Source: Candidatus Nitrosopumilus sp.
Lineage (GTDB): Archaea; Thermoproteota; Nitrososphaeria; Nitrososphaerales; Nitrosopumilaceae
DNA: 20,523 nt
NCBI GenBank assembly: GCA_029941825.1
Contig: JAPYTM010000006.1
Coordinates: 1-20,523 of the forward strand
Direction of reading: 5' to 3'
The position numbers were made by a program, and so were the translations under genes. Of the stretch, positions 6,615-13,646 are shown one piece after another (positions within the stretch are counted from its first letter, which is position 1; each line of letters starts with the position of its first letter). The notes beneath the pieces are model-generated. The model worked only from the letters and a program-made list of their open reading frames with translations. It searched no databases and was not told the origin of the DNA.

Positions 6615-6917
6615 ATGAAACTTTACAACGTAAAATTACTAACAATTACTTGTGAAATACTTGCACAAAAAAACATTATTGAGATTTTAAAGAAACATGA
6701 AATCACTGGATATACAACTTATGAGGTAGAAGGGAATGGTGCACGTGGTTTACGTGGTCATGGACTTCAAACTGAAAAAAATGTTAAAGTTGAAGTAATA
6801 ATACGTGAAGGTAAATTATCTGATGTGATTGAGGAAATATCTAGAACCCTCTTTGCTGATTTTGCTTTGGTACTTTATGTCAGTGATATTAGTGTAGTAA
6901 GAACTGAAAAATTTTAA
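6615..6917 (+). CDS. sbtB: SbtB-type PII-like signalling protein
   Basis: A 100-residue PII-superfamily protein with the ferredoxin-like pattern of two beta-alpha-beta units. The T-loop region (36-55) reads YEVEGNGARGLRGHG, matching the GxG(S/A)RxxR pattern of SbtB. The strand KVEVIIREGKLSDVIEEI begins the second half. It lies 5 bases after the SbtA gene, the same order as in cyanobacteria, where trimeric SbtB binds adenine nucleotides (notably cAMP and AMP) and closes SbtA. The C-terminus stops at VVRTEKF and lacks the CGPxGC redox loop found in many cyanobacterial SbtB proteins. Its stop overlaps the convergent arsR by 4 bases. Likely role: nucleotide-dependent gate on bicarbonate uptake. 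Confidence 0.85.
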   Translation: MKLYNVKLLTITCEILAQKNIIEILKKHEITGYTTYEVEGNGARGLRGHGLQTEKNVKVEVIIREGKLSDVIEEISRTLFADFALVLYVSDISVVRTEKF

Positions 6918-7213
6918 CAACAGTTTTCATCTGTACATAAAATTGGAATTTTTTTACTAGTCTTTGTTACATTTGAAATCAATTCTGATAGTTGATTGTT
7001 ACTTATTGTGTACATTGCTTTTTTACCTTCATCTCTTGACTTTACAATCCCACATTTTTTTAATGTCTTTAGATGGTGTGATACTAGCGGTTGATCTTTT
7101 TTTAATTTCATTACAAAATCATTTACACATAATTCTTTATTTTTTTGTAACAGTTCCAAGATTTCAAATCGTGTTTCGTTACAGATACATTTTAAGAGAC
7201 TAAGTCCATTCAT
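6914..7213 (-). CDS. arsR: ArsR-family metal(loid)-responsive repressor
   Basis: A 99-residue winged-helix repressor. The opening CICNETRFEILELL and the recognition helix QPLVSHHLKTLKKCGIV (41-57), followed by the wing SRDEGKKAMYTI, are typical of ArsR/SmtB proteins. Candidate thiol ligands are C9, C11, C29 (in ELCVNDF, where classical As(III) sensors have ELCVCDL) and the tail C93, C98, C99 (CTDENCC). The second cysteine of the classical site is Asn here, so the metalloid site must be built differently, perhaps with the tail. It is divergent from arsC and aquaporin, and it probably represses both itself and them through the shared 40-base spacer. Confidence 0.88.
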   Translation of the reverse strand: MNGLSLLKCICNETRFEILELLQKNKELCVNDFVMKLKKDQPLVSHHLKTLKKCGIVKSRDEGKKAMYTISNNQLSELISNVTKTSKKIPILCTDENCC

Positions 7214-7221
7214 ATCAATCT

Positions 7222-7247
7222 ATATTTATATAAACTAATATTTATAT
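7222..7247. promoter_or_regulatory. divergent arsR/arsC promoter with two exact 10-bp repeats
   Basis: ATATTTATAT occurs exactly twice, at 7222-7231 and 7238-7247 (16 bases apart). The left copy is centred about 27 bases before the arsC GTG at 7254, and the right copy, read on the minus strand as ATATAAATAT, is centred about 30 bases before the arsR ATG at 7213. Each copy therefore fits as the TATA box of the gene on the far side, both transcripts being nearly leaderless. A repressor bound across this stretch would shut both promoters. Confidence 0.6.
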
Positions 7248-7253
7248 TAATTT

Positions 7254-7658
7254 GTGCCTAAAAATATCTTATTTGTATGTGTAGAAAATGCTGGCCGCAG
7301 TCAAATGGCTGAGGCTTTTTTTAAAAAGTATTCTAAAATAAAATTTAATGTAATTAGTGCTGGAACCCTCCCATCATCTGAACTAAATCCAGTTGTTGTT
7401 CAAGTAATGGAAGAAATTGGAATTGATATGCTTAAACAATCTCCCAAAATTTTGTCAAACTCTATGATTGAAAATTCACACAAAATAGTAAACATGGGGT
7501 GTATGGATAAAGAATTATGTCCATCAATATATGTAAAAGATGTTACAAATTGGAATGTTTCTGATCCTAAAACACAATCAATAGAACAAATTAGAATAAT
7601 TCGTGATCAAATTAAATCTAAAGTATTGGATATGATTGATTTGCTTAAAGTTGATTAA
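7254..7658 (+). CDS. arsC: arsenate reductase, low-molecular-weight phosphatase fold
   Basis: A 134-residue enzyme reducing arsenate to arsenite, with the LMW protein-tyrosine-phosphatase fold. The P-loop CVENAGRSQ (C9, R15) is followed by the redox pair C83/C89 in MGCMDKELCP, and by the catalytic Asp in NVSDPK (D104). This is the thioredoxin-coupled ArsC design (S. aureus type: three relay cysteines); a plain phosphatase would lack C83/C89. The start is GTG at 7254, placed about 27 bases after a TATA box, giving a leaderless message. The aquaporin gene follows after 2 bases. Reduction here produces arsenite, which the neighbouring channel could release. Confident in the family; arsenate is the likely but untested substrate. 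Confidence 0.88.
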   Translation: MPKNILFVCVENAGRSQMAEAFFKKYSKIKFNVISAGTLPSSELNPVVVQVMEEIGIDMLKQSPKILSNSMIENSHKIVNMGCMDKELCPSIYVKDVTNWNVSDPKTQSIEQIRIIRDQIKSKVLDMIDLLKVD

Positions 7659-7660
7659 TT

Positions 7661-8344
7661 ATGACTTATTCTAATTTACAAATTTTTATTGTAGAATTAA
7701 TTGGTACCTTTATTCTTGTAGTTTTTGCTACTGGTTCAATTGTTTATGATTTTGAAAATTTTAATGGTGAATTGGGAATTCCATTTGCAGCACTTGCACC
7801 ATTTATTGCATTACTAATTGGTGTGTATTCTTTTGGAAAAATCTCACTTGCTCATTTTAACCCTGCAGTAACTATTGGATATTACATAACAGGACACATT
7901 ACAAAACTTCAGGTGTTGTATTATTTTACAGCAGAAATAATTGGTGCATTTTTAGGTTCCTTGTTTGTTTTAAAATTTATTGGAGATGGTGCAAATATTG
8001 GTGCAAATACTCCCAACTATGATTTTTCAATATTTTTAATTTTTTCAGTTGAAGTATTGGCATCTGCAATGCTTATGGGAGTTATTTTTTATGTTGTTTA
8101 TACAAAAGGGCTTCGAGGATTTAGTGGTGTGGCTATTGGAGGAATAGTTGGTTTGGATATTTTGTTTTTGGCAATTATCTCTGGTGCATCAATGAATCCT
8201 GCTCGTGCACTTGCACCAGCATTACTGTCTGGAACATTAGGTGATTTGTGGCTATATCTGAGTGCACCATTCATTGGAACTATAATTGCAGCATTTGCAT
8301 TTCGTGGTAAATTCCAAGCACAAAGAGCCTCAAATTACGAATAA
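7661..8344 (+). CDS. aquaporin-family channel, probable arsenite exit (AqpS-like role)
   Basis: A 227-residue major intrinsic protein with six membrane segments and both half-helix signatures: AHFNPAVT (NPA at 67-69) and SMNPARA (NPA at 179-181, followed by the filter Arg182). No transport ATPase or ArsB/Acr3 is nearby. It starts 2 bases after the arsC stop, so both are on one message controlled by ArsR. In Sinorhizobium meliloti the ars operon likewise uses an aquaglyceroporin (AqpS) with ArsC: arsenate is reduced inside and arsenite leaves passively down its gradient. By analogy this channel would conduct undissociated arsenite; water or glycerol transport remains possible. 23 bases separate it from hemL. 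Confidence 0.87.
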   Translation: MTYSNLQIFIVELIGTFILVVFATGSIVYDFENFNGELGIPFAALAPFIALLIGVYSFGKISLAHFNPAVTIGYYITGHITKLQVLYYFTAEIIGAFLGSLFVLKFIGDGANIGANTPNYDFSIFLIFSVEVLASAMLMGVIFYVVYTKGLRGFSGVAIGGIVGLDILFLAIISGASMNPARALAPALLSGTLGDLWLYLSAPFIGTIIAAFAFRGKFQAQRASNYE

Positions 8345-8367
8345 TAATGACTATTTGACACAGCAAT

Positions 8368-9648
8368 ATGTTGTCTAAATCTAAAAAATTATTTGATAAT
8401 GCCAAAAAAGTGATTCCTTCAGGCGTTAACAGTCCTGTTAGATACTTTGAACCTTACCCATTTTTTACAAAAAAATCTAACGGTTCACACATTTGGGATG
8501 AAGACAATAACCGTTACATTGATTTTTGCAATGGTTATGGTGCTTTACTTTTGGGACATAGAAGAAAAGAAATTATTACATCAGTAACAAAACAACTCTC
8601 AAAAGGAACTCTCTATTGTACTCCAACAGAATCTGAAATTGAATTATCAAAATTAATTATTAAAAATTTTCCATCAATTGACAAAGTTCGATTAGTAAAT
8701 ACTGGCGGTGAGGCAACAATGACTGCAATAAGACTAGCTCGTGGATTTACAAAAAAGAAAAAAATAATAAAATTTGAGGGATGTTATCATGGTGCACATG
8801 ATTCTGTTTTGGTAAAAGCAGGATCTGGTTCTGCACATAATGGAATTTCTGTATCTGATGGTGGACTAGAAGAAGTTTCAAAAAATACTTTGGTAGTTCA
8901 ATACAATAACATTGAAGATTTACAAAAAACAATTCAAAAAAATAAAGATATTGCAGGAGTTATTGTTGAACCCATACTAGCTAACATGGGATTGATTTTA
9001 CCTGAAAAGAACTTTCTTTATGATCTGAGAAAAATTACCAAAGAAAATAACATTCCATTAATTTTTGATGAAGTTGTTACTGGATTTAGAGTTGCACCAG
9101 GTGGTGCACAAGAACATTTTGGAATTAAACCTGATATCACTACTCTTGCAAAAGCTCTATCCAACGGATTTGTAATAGCTGCAGTTGGTGGTAAAAAAGA
9201 AATAATGAATTTACTTTCTCCTGGTGGTAAAGTGTATCAGGCAAGTACTTTTGCTGGTAATCCTATTTCTGTTAGTGCAGCAATTAGTTCTATTAAGACA
9301 ATAAACAAAATCAAAAATAAACTCTATTCTAAACTTGAGCGATTCAATCTATTATTTTCCACTGCATTAGATGATATGGCAACTGATATGGGGATCCCTC
9401 ACCAAATTAATTTCACAGCATCAATGCTTCAAATTTTCTTTACAAACAAACCTGTTACAAACTATGAAACCTCAAAAAATGCAAATGGCAAAAAGTTTCA
9501 AAAATTATTCAAATCTTTGTTGAAACAAGGAATTTTTATTGCTCCTTCTCAATTTGAAGTTCTTTTTCTCTCTGACGCTCATACAGAAAACGATCTAAAC
9601 AAAACACTTGATGCATATCATATTGCACTAAAATCGGTGAAGAATTGA
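8368..9648 (+). CDS. hemL: glutamate-1-semialdehyde 2,1-aminomutase
   Basis: A 426-residue PLP enzyme that converts glutamate-1-semialdehyde to 5-aminolevulinate. It opens with IPSGVNSPVRYF, a HemL hallmark, continues with IDFCNGYGALLLGH and NTGGEATMTAIRLARG (111-126), GCYHGAHDS (138-146), the PLP-binding DEVVTGFR (234-241), and ends the core with KVYQASTFAGNPIS. The PLP lysine is K262 in TTLAKALSNGF; most HemL enzymes have LGKxIGGG here, so this one resembles general class III aminotransferases at that spot. Its place ahead of hemC, cobA and hemD supports the HemL call. The stop overlaps the TTG start of hemC. The length is normal. Confidence 0.9.
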   Translation: MLSKSKKLFDNAKKVIPSGVNSPVRYFEPYPFFTKKSNGSHIWDEDNNRYIDFCNGYGALLLGHRRKEIITSVTKQLSKGTLYCTPTESEIELSKLIIKNFPSIDKVRLVNTGGEATMTAIRLARGFTKKKKIIKFEGCYHGAHDSVLVKAGSGSAHNGISVSDGGLEEVSKNTLVVQYNNIEDLQKTIQKNKDIAGVIVEPILANMGLILPEKNFLYDLRKITKENNIPLIFDEVVTGFRVAPGGAQEHFGIKPDITTLAKALSNGFVIAAVGGKKEIMNLLSPGGKVYQASTFAGNPISVSAAISSIKTINKIKNKLYSKLERFNLLFSTALDDMATDMGIPHQINFTASMLQIFFTNKPVTNYETSKNANGKKFQKLFKSLLKQGIFIAPSQFEVLFLSDAHTENDLNKTLDAYHIALKSVKN

Positions 9649-10580
9649 AGTATATTGTAGGTGCTAGAGGCAGTCAATTATCTATAGCTCAAACAAATTG
9701 GGTGATTTCAGAATTAAAAAAAGTAAATCCTGATTCTGAATATGAAATTAAGACTATTACCACAAAAGGAGATACTGATACTAGACCCTTATTTACAATT
9801 GATCAGAAAGGAATCTTTGAAAAAGAAATTGATAGAGCAGTTGCACAAAAAGAAGTAAATTTTGCAGTACATAGTCTCAAAGACGTCCCATCTGATTTGG
9901 AATCTAATCTTATTTTGGCATGTATTCCAAAACGTGAAGTGGTAAATGATGTTTTTATCTCATCAAATGGTTCATCATTAGATGATATCAAGTCTGGAGC
10001 AATAATTGGAACAAGTTCACTGCGTCGTGCCGTACAAGTTAGTAGAAAAAGATCTGATGTAACAGTAAAACCAATTCGTGGGAACATTGAAACTCGAATT
10101 AAAAAAGTATCTGGAGAGAATTATGATGGAATAGTTTTAGCTCAAGCTGGAATTTCAAGATTGGGTGTGGATGTAAAATATCATCCATTATCTGTTGATG
10201 ATTTTTCGCCATCACCTGGTCAGGGTGCAATTGCTATTGTTGCAAGATCTGATGATTTGCAAACAATTTCTATGTTAAAAAAAATTGAAGATTCTGAATC
10301 TAGATTAGAAATTGAAGCAGAACGAGCATTATCTGATTTCATTGATTCTGGATGTAGATTCCCAATTGGTGCATATGCAAAATCCGATGGTTCTGAAATT
10401 ACACTTGATGTGATTGCATTTTCTGTTGATGGAAAAAAATCAATCAAAGTAAGTATTACTGGTGACAAAAATAATCCTTACTCAATTGGTAAGAGTGCTG
10501 GAGAACAACTCCGTAAAAAAGGCATAAATGATCTTGCATTAAATTGGAGAGAAAAAGTAGAGGAATGGAATAAGACATGA
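9645..10580 (+). CDS. hemC: hydroxymethylbilane synthase (porphobilinogen deaminase)
   Basis: A 311-residue enzyme joining four porphobilinogen molecules into hydroxymethylbilane. Seen are GARGSQLSIAQT (6-17), TTKGD (39-43), VHSLKDVPSDL with the catalytic Asp (D80), TSSLRRAVQ (123-131), IRGNIETRIKK (144-154) and the cofactor cysteine C237 in SGCRFPIGAYA, where the dipyrromethane is attached. Translation starts at TTG 9645, which overlaps the hemL stop (TTGA); no ATG fits this N-terminus, and the conserved GARGS motif begins at residue 6, so nothing is missing. The stop overlaps the cobA start (ATGA), implying tight co-translation. Confidence 0.95.
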   Translation: MKYIVGARGSQLSIAQTNWVISELKKVNPDSEYEIKTITTKGDTDTRPLFTIDQKGIFEKEIDRAVAQKEVNFAVHSLKDVPSDLESNLILACIPKREVVNDVFISSNGSSLDDIKSGAIIGTSSLRRAVQVSRKRSDVTVKPIRGNIETRIKKVSGENYDGIVLAQAGISRLGVDVKYHPLSVDDFSPSPGQGAIAIVARSDDLQTISMLKKIEDSESRLEIEAERALSDFIDSGCRFPIGAYAKSDGSEITLDVIAFSVDGKKSIKVSITGDKNNPYSIGKSAGEQLRKKGINDLALNWREKVEEWNKT

Positions 10581-11317
10581 GTGGTAAAGTGTATCTTGTG
10601 GGGGCTGGACCTGGTGATAGTAAATTAATTACATTACGAGCAGTTGAGTTACTACAAAAAGCAGATGTTGTATTGTACGATAGATTAGTCAGCAAGAAAA
10701 TAATTTCTATGATTCCAAAAAAAGCAGAAAAAATCTATGTTGGTAGAGCAGTAGGTGATGATACAACCCATCAAAACTCTACTAATGACTTGATGGTAAA
10801 ATATGCAAAATCCAAAAAAAATATAGTCAGACTAAAGGGCGGTGATCCAATAATTTTTGGTCGTGGTGGAGAAGAAGCAGAATTTCTTAAAGAACATAAT
10901 GTAAAATATGAAATTGTTCCCGGAATTACTTCAGGTATTGGTTCTGCCACATATGCTGGTATTCCTTTAACTCATAGAAAATATTCCTCATCTGTAGTTT
11001 TTGTTACTGGACATGAAGATCCTGAAAAGAAAACAGAAATTGTCAAATGGAAAAAATTGGCAAAATCAGTTGACACTATAGTAATCATGATGGGATTATC
11101 TAGAATTGATGTTATTTGTAAGCAATTGGTAGCAGGAGGACTTGATGAAAAAACTCCAGTAGCAGTAATTCAAAACGGTACTACCCCTAAACAAAAAATG
11201 ATTAAAGGGACTGTTACAACTATTGCAAAAAAAATCAAAGACAACAAAATCACTCCTCCTACAAATATTATAATTGGAAAAGTTGTTGATTTATCTGATA
11301 TTATAGGTTGGAAATAA
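10577..11317 (+). CDS. cobA: uroporphyrinogen-III C-methyltransferase (SUMT)
   Basis: A 246-residue SAM-dependent methylase that adds two methyl groups to uroporphyrinogen III to give precorrin-2. Motifs: GAGPGD (9-14), YDRLVS (35-39), VRLKGGDPIIFGRGGEE (84-100), VPGITSGIGSATYAGIPLTHR, and a late PVAVIQNGT. These define the SUMT branch rather than later CbiX/CobM methylases. Being a stand-alone SUMT with no CysG dehydrogenase part, it fits the cobalamin, siroheme and archaeal heme routes that branch from precorrin-2. It overlaps hemC by 4 bases and hemD by 1 base (TAATG). Confidence 0.94.
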   Translation: MSGKVYLVGAGPGDSKLITLRAVELLQKADVVLYDRLVSKKIISMIPKKAEKIYVGRAVGDDTTHQNSTNDLMVKYAKSKKNIVRLKGGDPIIFGRGGEEAEFLKEHNVKYEIVPGITSGIGSATYAGIPLTHRKYSSSVVFVTGHEDPEKKTEIVKWKKLAKSVDTIVIMMGLSRIDVICKQLVAGGLDEKTPVAVIQNGTTPKQKMIKGTVTTIAKKIKDNKITPPTNIIIGKVVDLSDIIGWK

Positions 11318-12114
11318 TGCTTGATGGAAAAACTATAGCTATTACACGTTCAAAAGATGATGCCTCAGAATTTATCACTTTATCTGAACAAAACAAGGCT
11401 ACTCCAATCACATTGCCTACAATAGAACTTGTTAGCAAGGGCGAAAAAATTGTTGATGAATTTTTAAATTCAGTGGAACAATACAATCCCGACTATTCTA
11501 TTTTTCTAAGCTCAAAGGCTGTAAAACTATTATTTGATACGGCAAAAAATATTGGAAAATTTGAGAAATTACAATTATCAGTTGCAAATACCATTGTAAT
11601 GTCAGTTGGTCCAAAAACTACTGCTACTTTGGAAACATATGGAATTAAAGTAAATCATGAACCTGAAAATCATTCCTCTATTGGGGTTGGGGAAAAATTT
11701 TCTCAAATTAATGCAGTTGGAAAAAAAGTGATTATTCCTCGTAGTGGTGCATCAAATTCATTTCTTAAAGACTTGCTAAACAAAATTGGAATTGATGTTG
11801 TAGAGATTTATTTGTATGATGTTTGTGCATTTAGAGATACTACACAATGGAATGGATTTAGAGAATTATTTTCCCAAAATAAAATTGATGGTGTAATATT
11901 CACTAGTGCATCATCTGTTCGTGGATTTTTTGAGATAATGCACAAGGACTATGAACAACCCATTTTATTAGAAAATCTTTCAAAATTATCTCTAGTATCC
12001 ATTGGACCATTCACATCTGAAGAACTAAAGAAATTTGATGTATCTTACACTGTATCTGAAATCCACACTGTTGCAGGTGCATTTGATACAATGAAAAATA
12101 AACTAACTTTCTAA
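11317..12114 (+). CDS. hemD: uroporphyrinogen-III synthase
   Basis: A 265-residue enzyme that closes hydroxymethylbilane with inversion of ring D. The family is weakly conserved, but the two-lobe pattern is visible: AITRSKDDASEFITLSEQNKA at the start, IFLSSKAVKLLFD (about 64-76), the linker ...VIIPRSGASNSFL, the segment VEIYLYDVCAF, and IFTSASSVRGFFE in the second lobe, which matches the 'vvFTSpsav..f' motif. I use the ATG at 11317; an in-frame TTG at 11308 lies inside cobA and is less likely. The gene position after hemC and cobA confirms the call. It is the last gene of the hem operon. Confidence 0.88.
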   Translation: MLDGKTIAITRSKDDASEFITLSEQNKATPITLPTIELVSKGEKIVDEFLNSVEQYNPDYSIFLSSKAVKLLFDTAKNIGKFEKLQLSVANTIVMSVGPKTTATLETYGIKVNHEPENHSSIGVGEKFSQINAVGKKVIIPRSGASNSFLKDLLNKIGIDVVEIYLYDVCAFRDTTQWNGFRELFSQNKIDGVIFTSASSVRGFFEIMHKDYEQPILLENLSKLSLVSIGPFTSEELKKFDVSYTVSEIHTVAGAFDTMKNKLTF

Positions 12115-12158
12115 CTATAATTCTTCAAGTACAATAGATTAGATCAACTCTAAGATTT

Positions 12159-12176
12159 AGCTAAAGCTATTTAGCT
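12159..12176. promoter_or_regulatory. perfect inverted repeat upstream of sufB
   Basis: AGCTAAA (12159-12165) and TTTAGCT (12170-12176) are exact complements around GCTA, and TTTAGCTAAA (12156-12165) is itself a palindrome, so TTTAGCT also recurs as a direct repeat. It ends about 22 bases before the sufB TATA box and 49 bases before the start at 12226. It could be an operator for an Fe-S or iron-responsive regulator, or the hairpin of the hemD message. Confidence 0.45.
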
Positions 12177-12195
12177 GTGCCTATCTTTCCTCATG

Positions 12196-12207
12196 TATTT
12201 ATAATAT
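12196..12207 (+). promoter_or_regulatory. TATA box of the suf operon; decides the sufB start
   Basis: TATTTATAATAT is centred near 12201. This is 25 bases before the ATG at 12226 but only 16 bases before the ATG at 12217, so the leaderless start at 12226 is preferred. Confidence 0.55.
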
Positions 12208-12225
12208 AACGGGGTTATGTCGTGC

Positions 12226-13626
12226 ATGGCCACTGAAAATATCAATATGGATTATTCAAAATATGATTTTAAAGATTCTACAGAAATGTATGTTCACCTA
12301 AGCAAGAAAGGACTCTCTAAGAATACTGTAATTGATATCAGTAAATTAAAAGATGAGCCACAATGGATGCTTGATTTTAGATTACGTTCCTTTGAAATTT
12401 TTATGAAAAAACCAATGCCAACTTGGGGTGGTGATCTTAGCACTATTGATTTCCAAAATATCTATTATTACATGAGAGCAACAGAGAAAGTAGAAAAGAA
12501 CTGGGATGATGTTCCAGAAAAAGTTAAAAATACTTTTGAAAAACTTGGAATTCCTGAAGCTGAAAAGAAATTTTTAGCTGGTGTTGGTGCACAATATGAA
12601 TCTGAAGTTGTATATCACAGTCTAAGGGAAGATTTAGCAAAACAAGGAGTTTTGTTTTTAGATACTGATGCTGCTCTAAAAGAACATCCAGAACTTTTCA
12701 AAAAATACTTTGGTAAAATAATCCCACCAGAGGATAACAAGTTTGCAGCACTAAATAGTGCAGTTTGGAGTGGTGGTTCATTTATCTACATTCCACGTGG
12801 TGTCAAAGTTGACATGCCTTTACAAGCATACTTTAGAATTAATGCCGAAAACATTGGTCAATTTGAAAGAACATTAATCATTGTAGATGAAGGTGCAGAA
12901 GTACATTACATTGAAGGATGTACTGCCCCTGTTTATTCTACAGAATCACTTCATTGTGCTGTTGTAGAATTAGTTGCACATAAAGATGCAAAATTGAGAT
13001 ATACTACAATTCAAAATTGGAGTAGTGATGTTTACAATCTTGTAACAAAACGTGCTTATGCATATGAAGGTGCAACTGTTGAATGGATTGATGGAAATAT
13101 TGGAAGTAAATTAACAATGAAGTATCCTGGAATTTACCTTATGGGAGAAAAAGCATATGGTGAAACACTTTCCATTGCATTTGCAGGTAAAGGACAACAC
13201 CAAGATACAGGCGCAAAAATGGTTCACCTTGCACCAAATACCACTTCTAAAATTACATCAAAATCAGTTAGCAGACAAGATGGACGTTCCACTTATCGAG
13301 GATTACTTACAGTAGCAAAAGGTGCTACAAATGTTAAAGCCACTATTAGATGTGATGCATTACTCTTAGATGATACATCAAAAACAGAAACATATCCTTA
13401 CATGGAAATCAATCAAGATGATGCAACAATCACTCACGAAGCAACAGTTGGAAAAATTGGCGATGAACAAATTTTCTATCTTATGAGTAGAGGATTTAAT
13501 GAAGAAGAGGCATTAACATTAATCGTAAATGGATTCATGGAGCCATTTACAAAAGAGTTGCCAATGGAATATGCAGTTGAATTAAACAGACTCATCAAAT
13601 TAGAAATGGATGATTCTGTGGGATAA
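12226..13626 (+). CDS. sufB: Fe-S cluster assembly scaffold SufB
   Basis: A 466-residue SufB protein. With SufD it forms the SufBCD complex in the cytoplasm that builds Fe-S clusters. Its hallmarks are the N-terminal IFMKKPMPTWGGDLS, SGGSFIYIPRGVKVDMPLQAYF in the middle, IEGCTAPVYSTESLHCAVVE, and the C-terminal THEATVGKIGDEQIFYLMSRG. The ATG at 12226 is placed 25 bases after a TATA box; the ATG at 12217 would add three residues. From memory of the E. coli protein, the sulfur-accepting C405 has no cysteine at the matching position (a Ser in DDTSKTETYPY), as in Firmicutes. It is the first gene of a six-gene operon that lacks sufC. Confidence 0.95.
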   Translation: MATENINMDYSKYDFKDSTEMYVHLSKKGLSKNTVIDISKLKDEPQWMLDFRLRSFEIFMKKPMPTWGGDLSTIDFQNIYYYMRATEKVEKNWDDVPEKVKNTFEKLGIPEAEKKFLAGVGAQYESEVVYHSLREDLAKQGVLFLDTDAALKEHPELFKKYFGKIIPPEDNKFAALNSAVWSGGSFIYIPRGVKVDMPLQAYFRINAENIGQFERTLIIVDEGAEVHYIEGCTAPVYSTESLHCAVVELVAHKDAKLRYTTIQNWSSDVYNLVTKRAYAYEGATVEWIDGNIGSKLTMKYPGIYLMGEKAYGETLSIAFAGKGQHQDTGAKMVHLAPNTTSKITSKSVSRQDGRSTYRGLLTVAKGATNVKATIRCDALLLDDTSKTETYPYMEINQDDATITHEATVGKIGDEQIFYLMSRGFNEEEALTLIVNGFMEPFTKELPMEYAVELNRLIKLEMDDSVG

Positions 13627-13646
13627 TACCCCAATATTCGATAATC

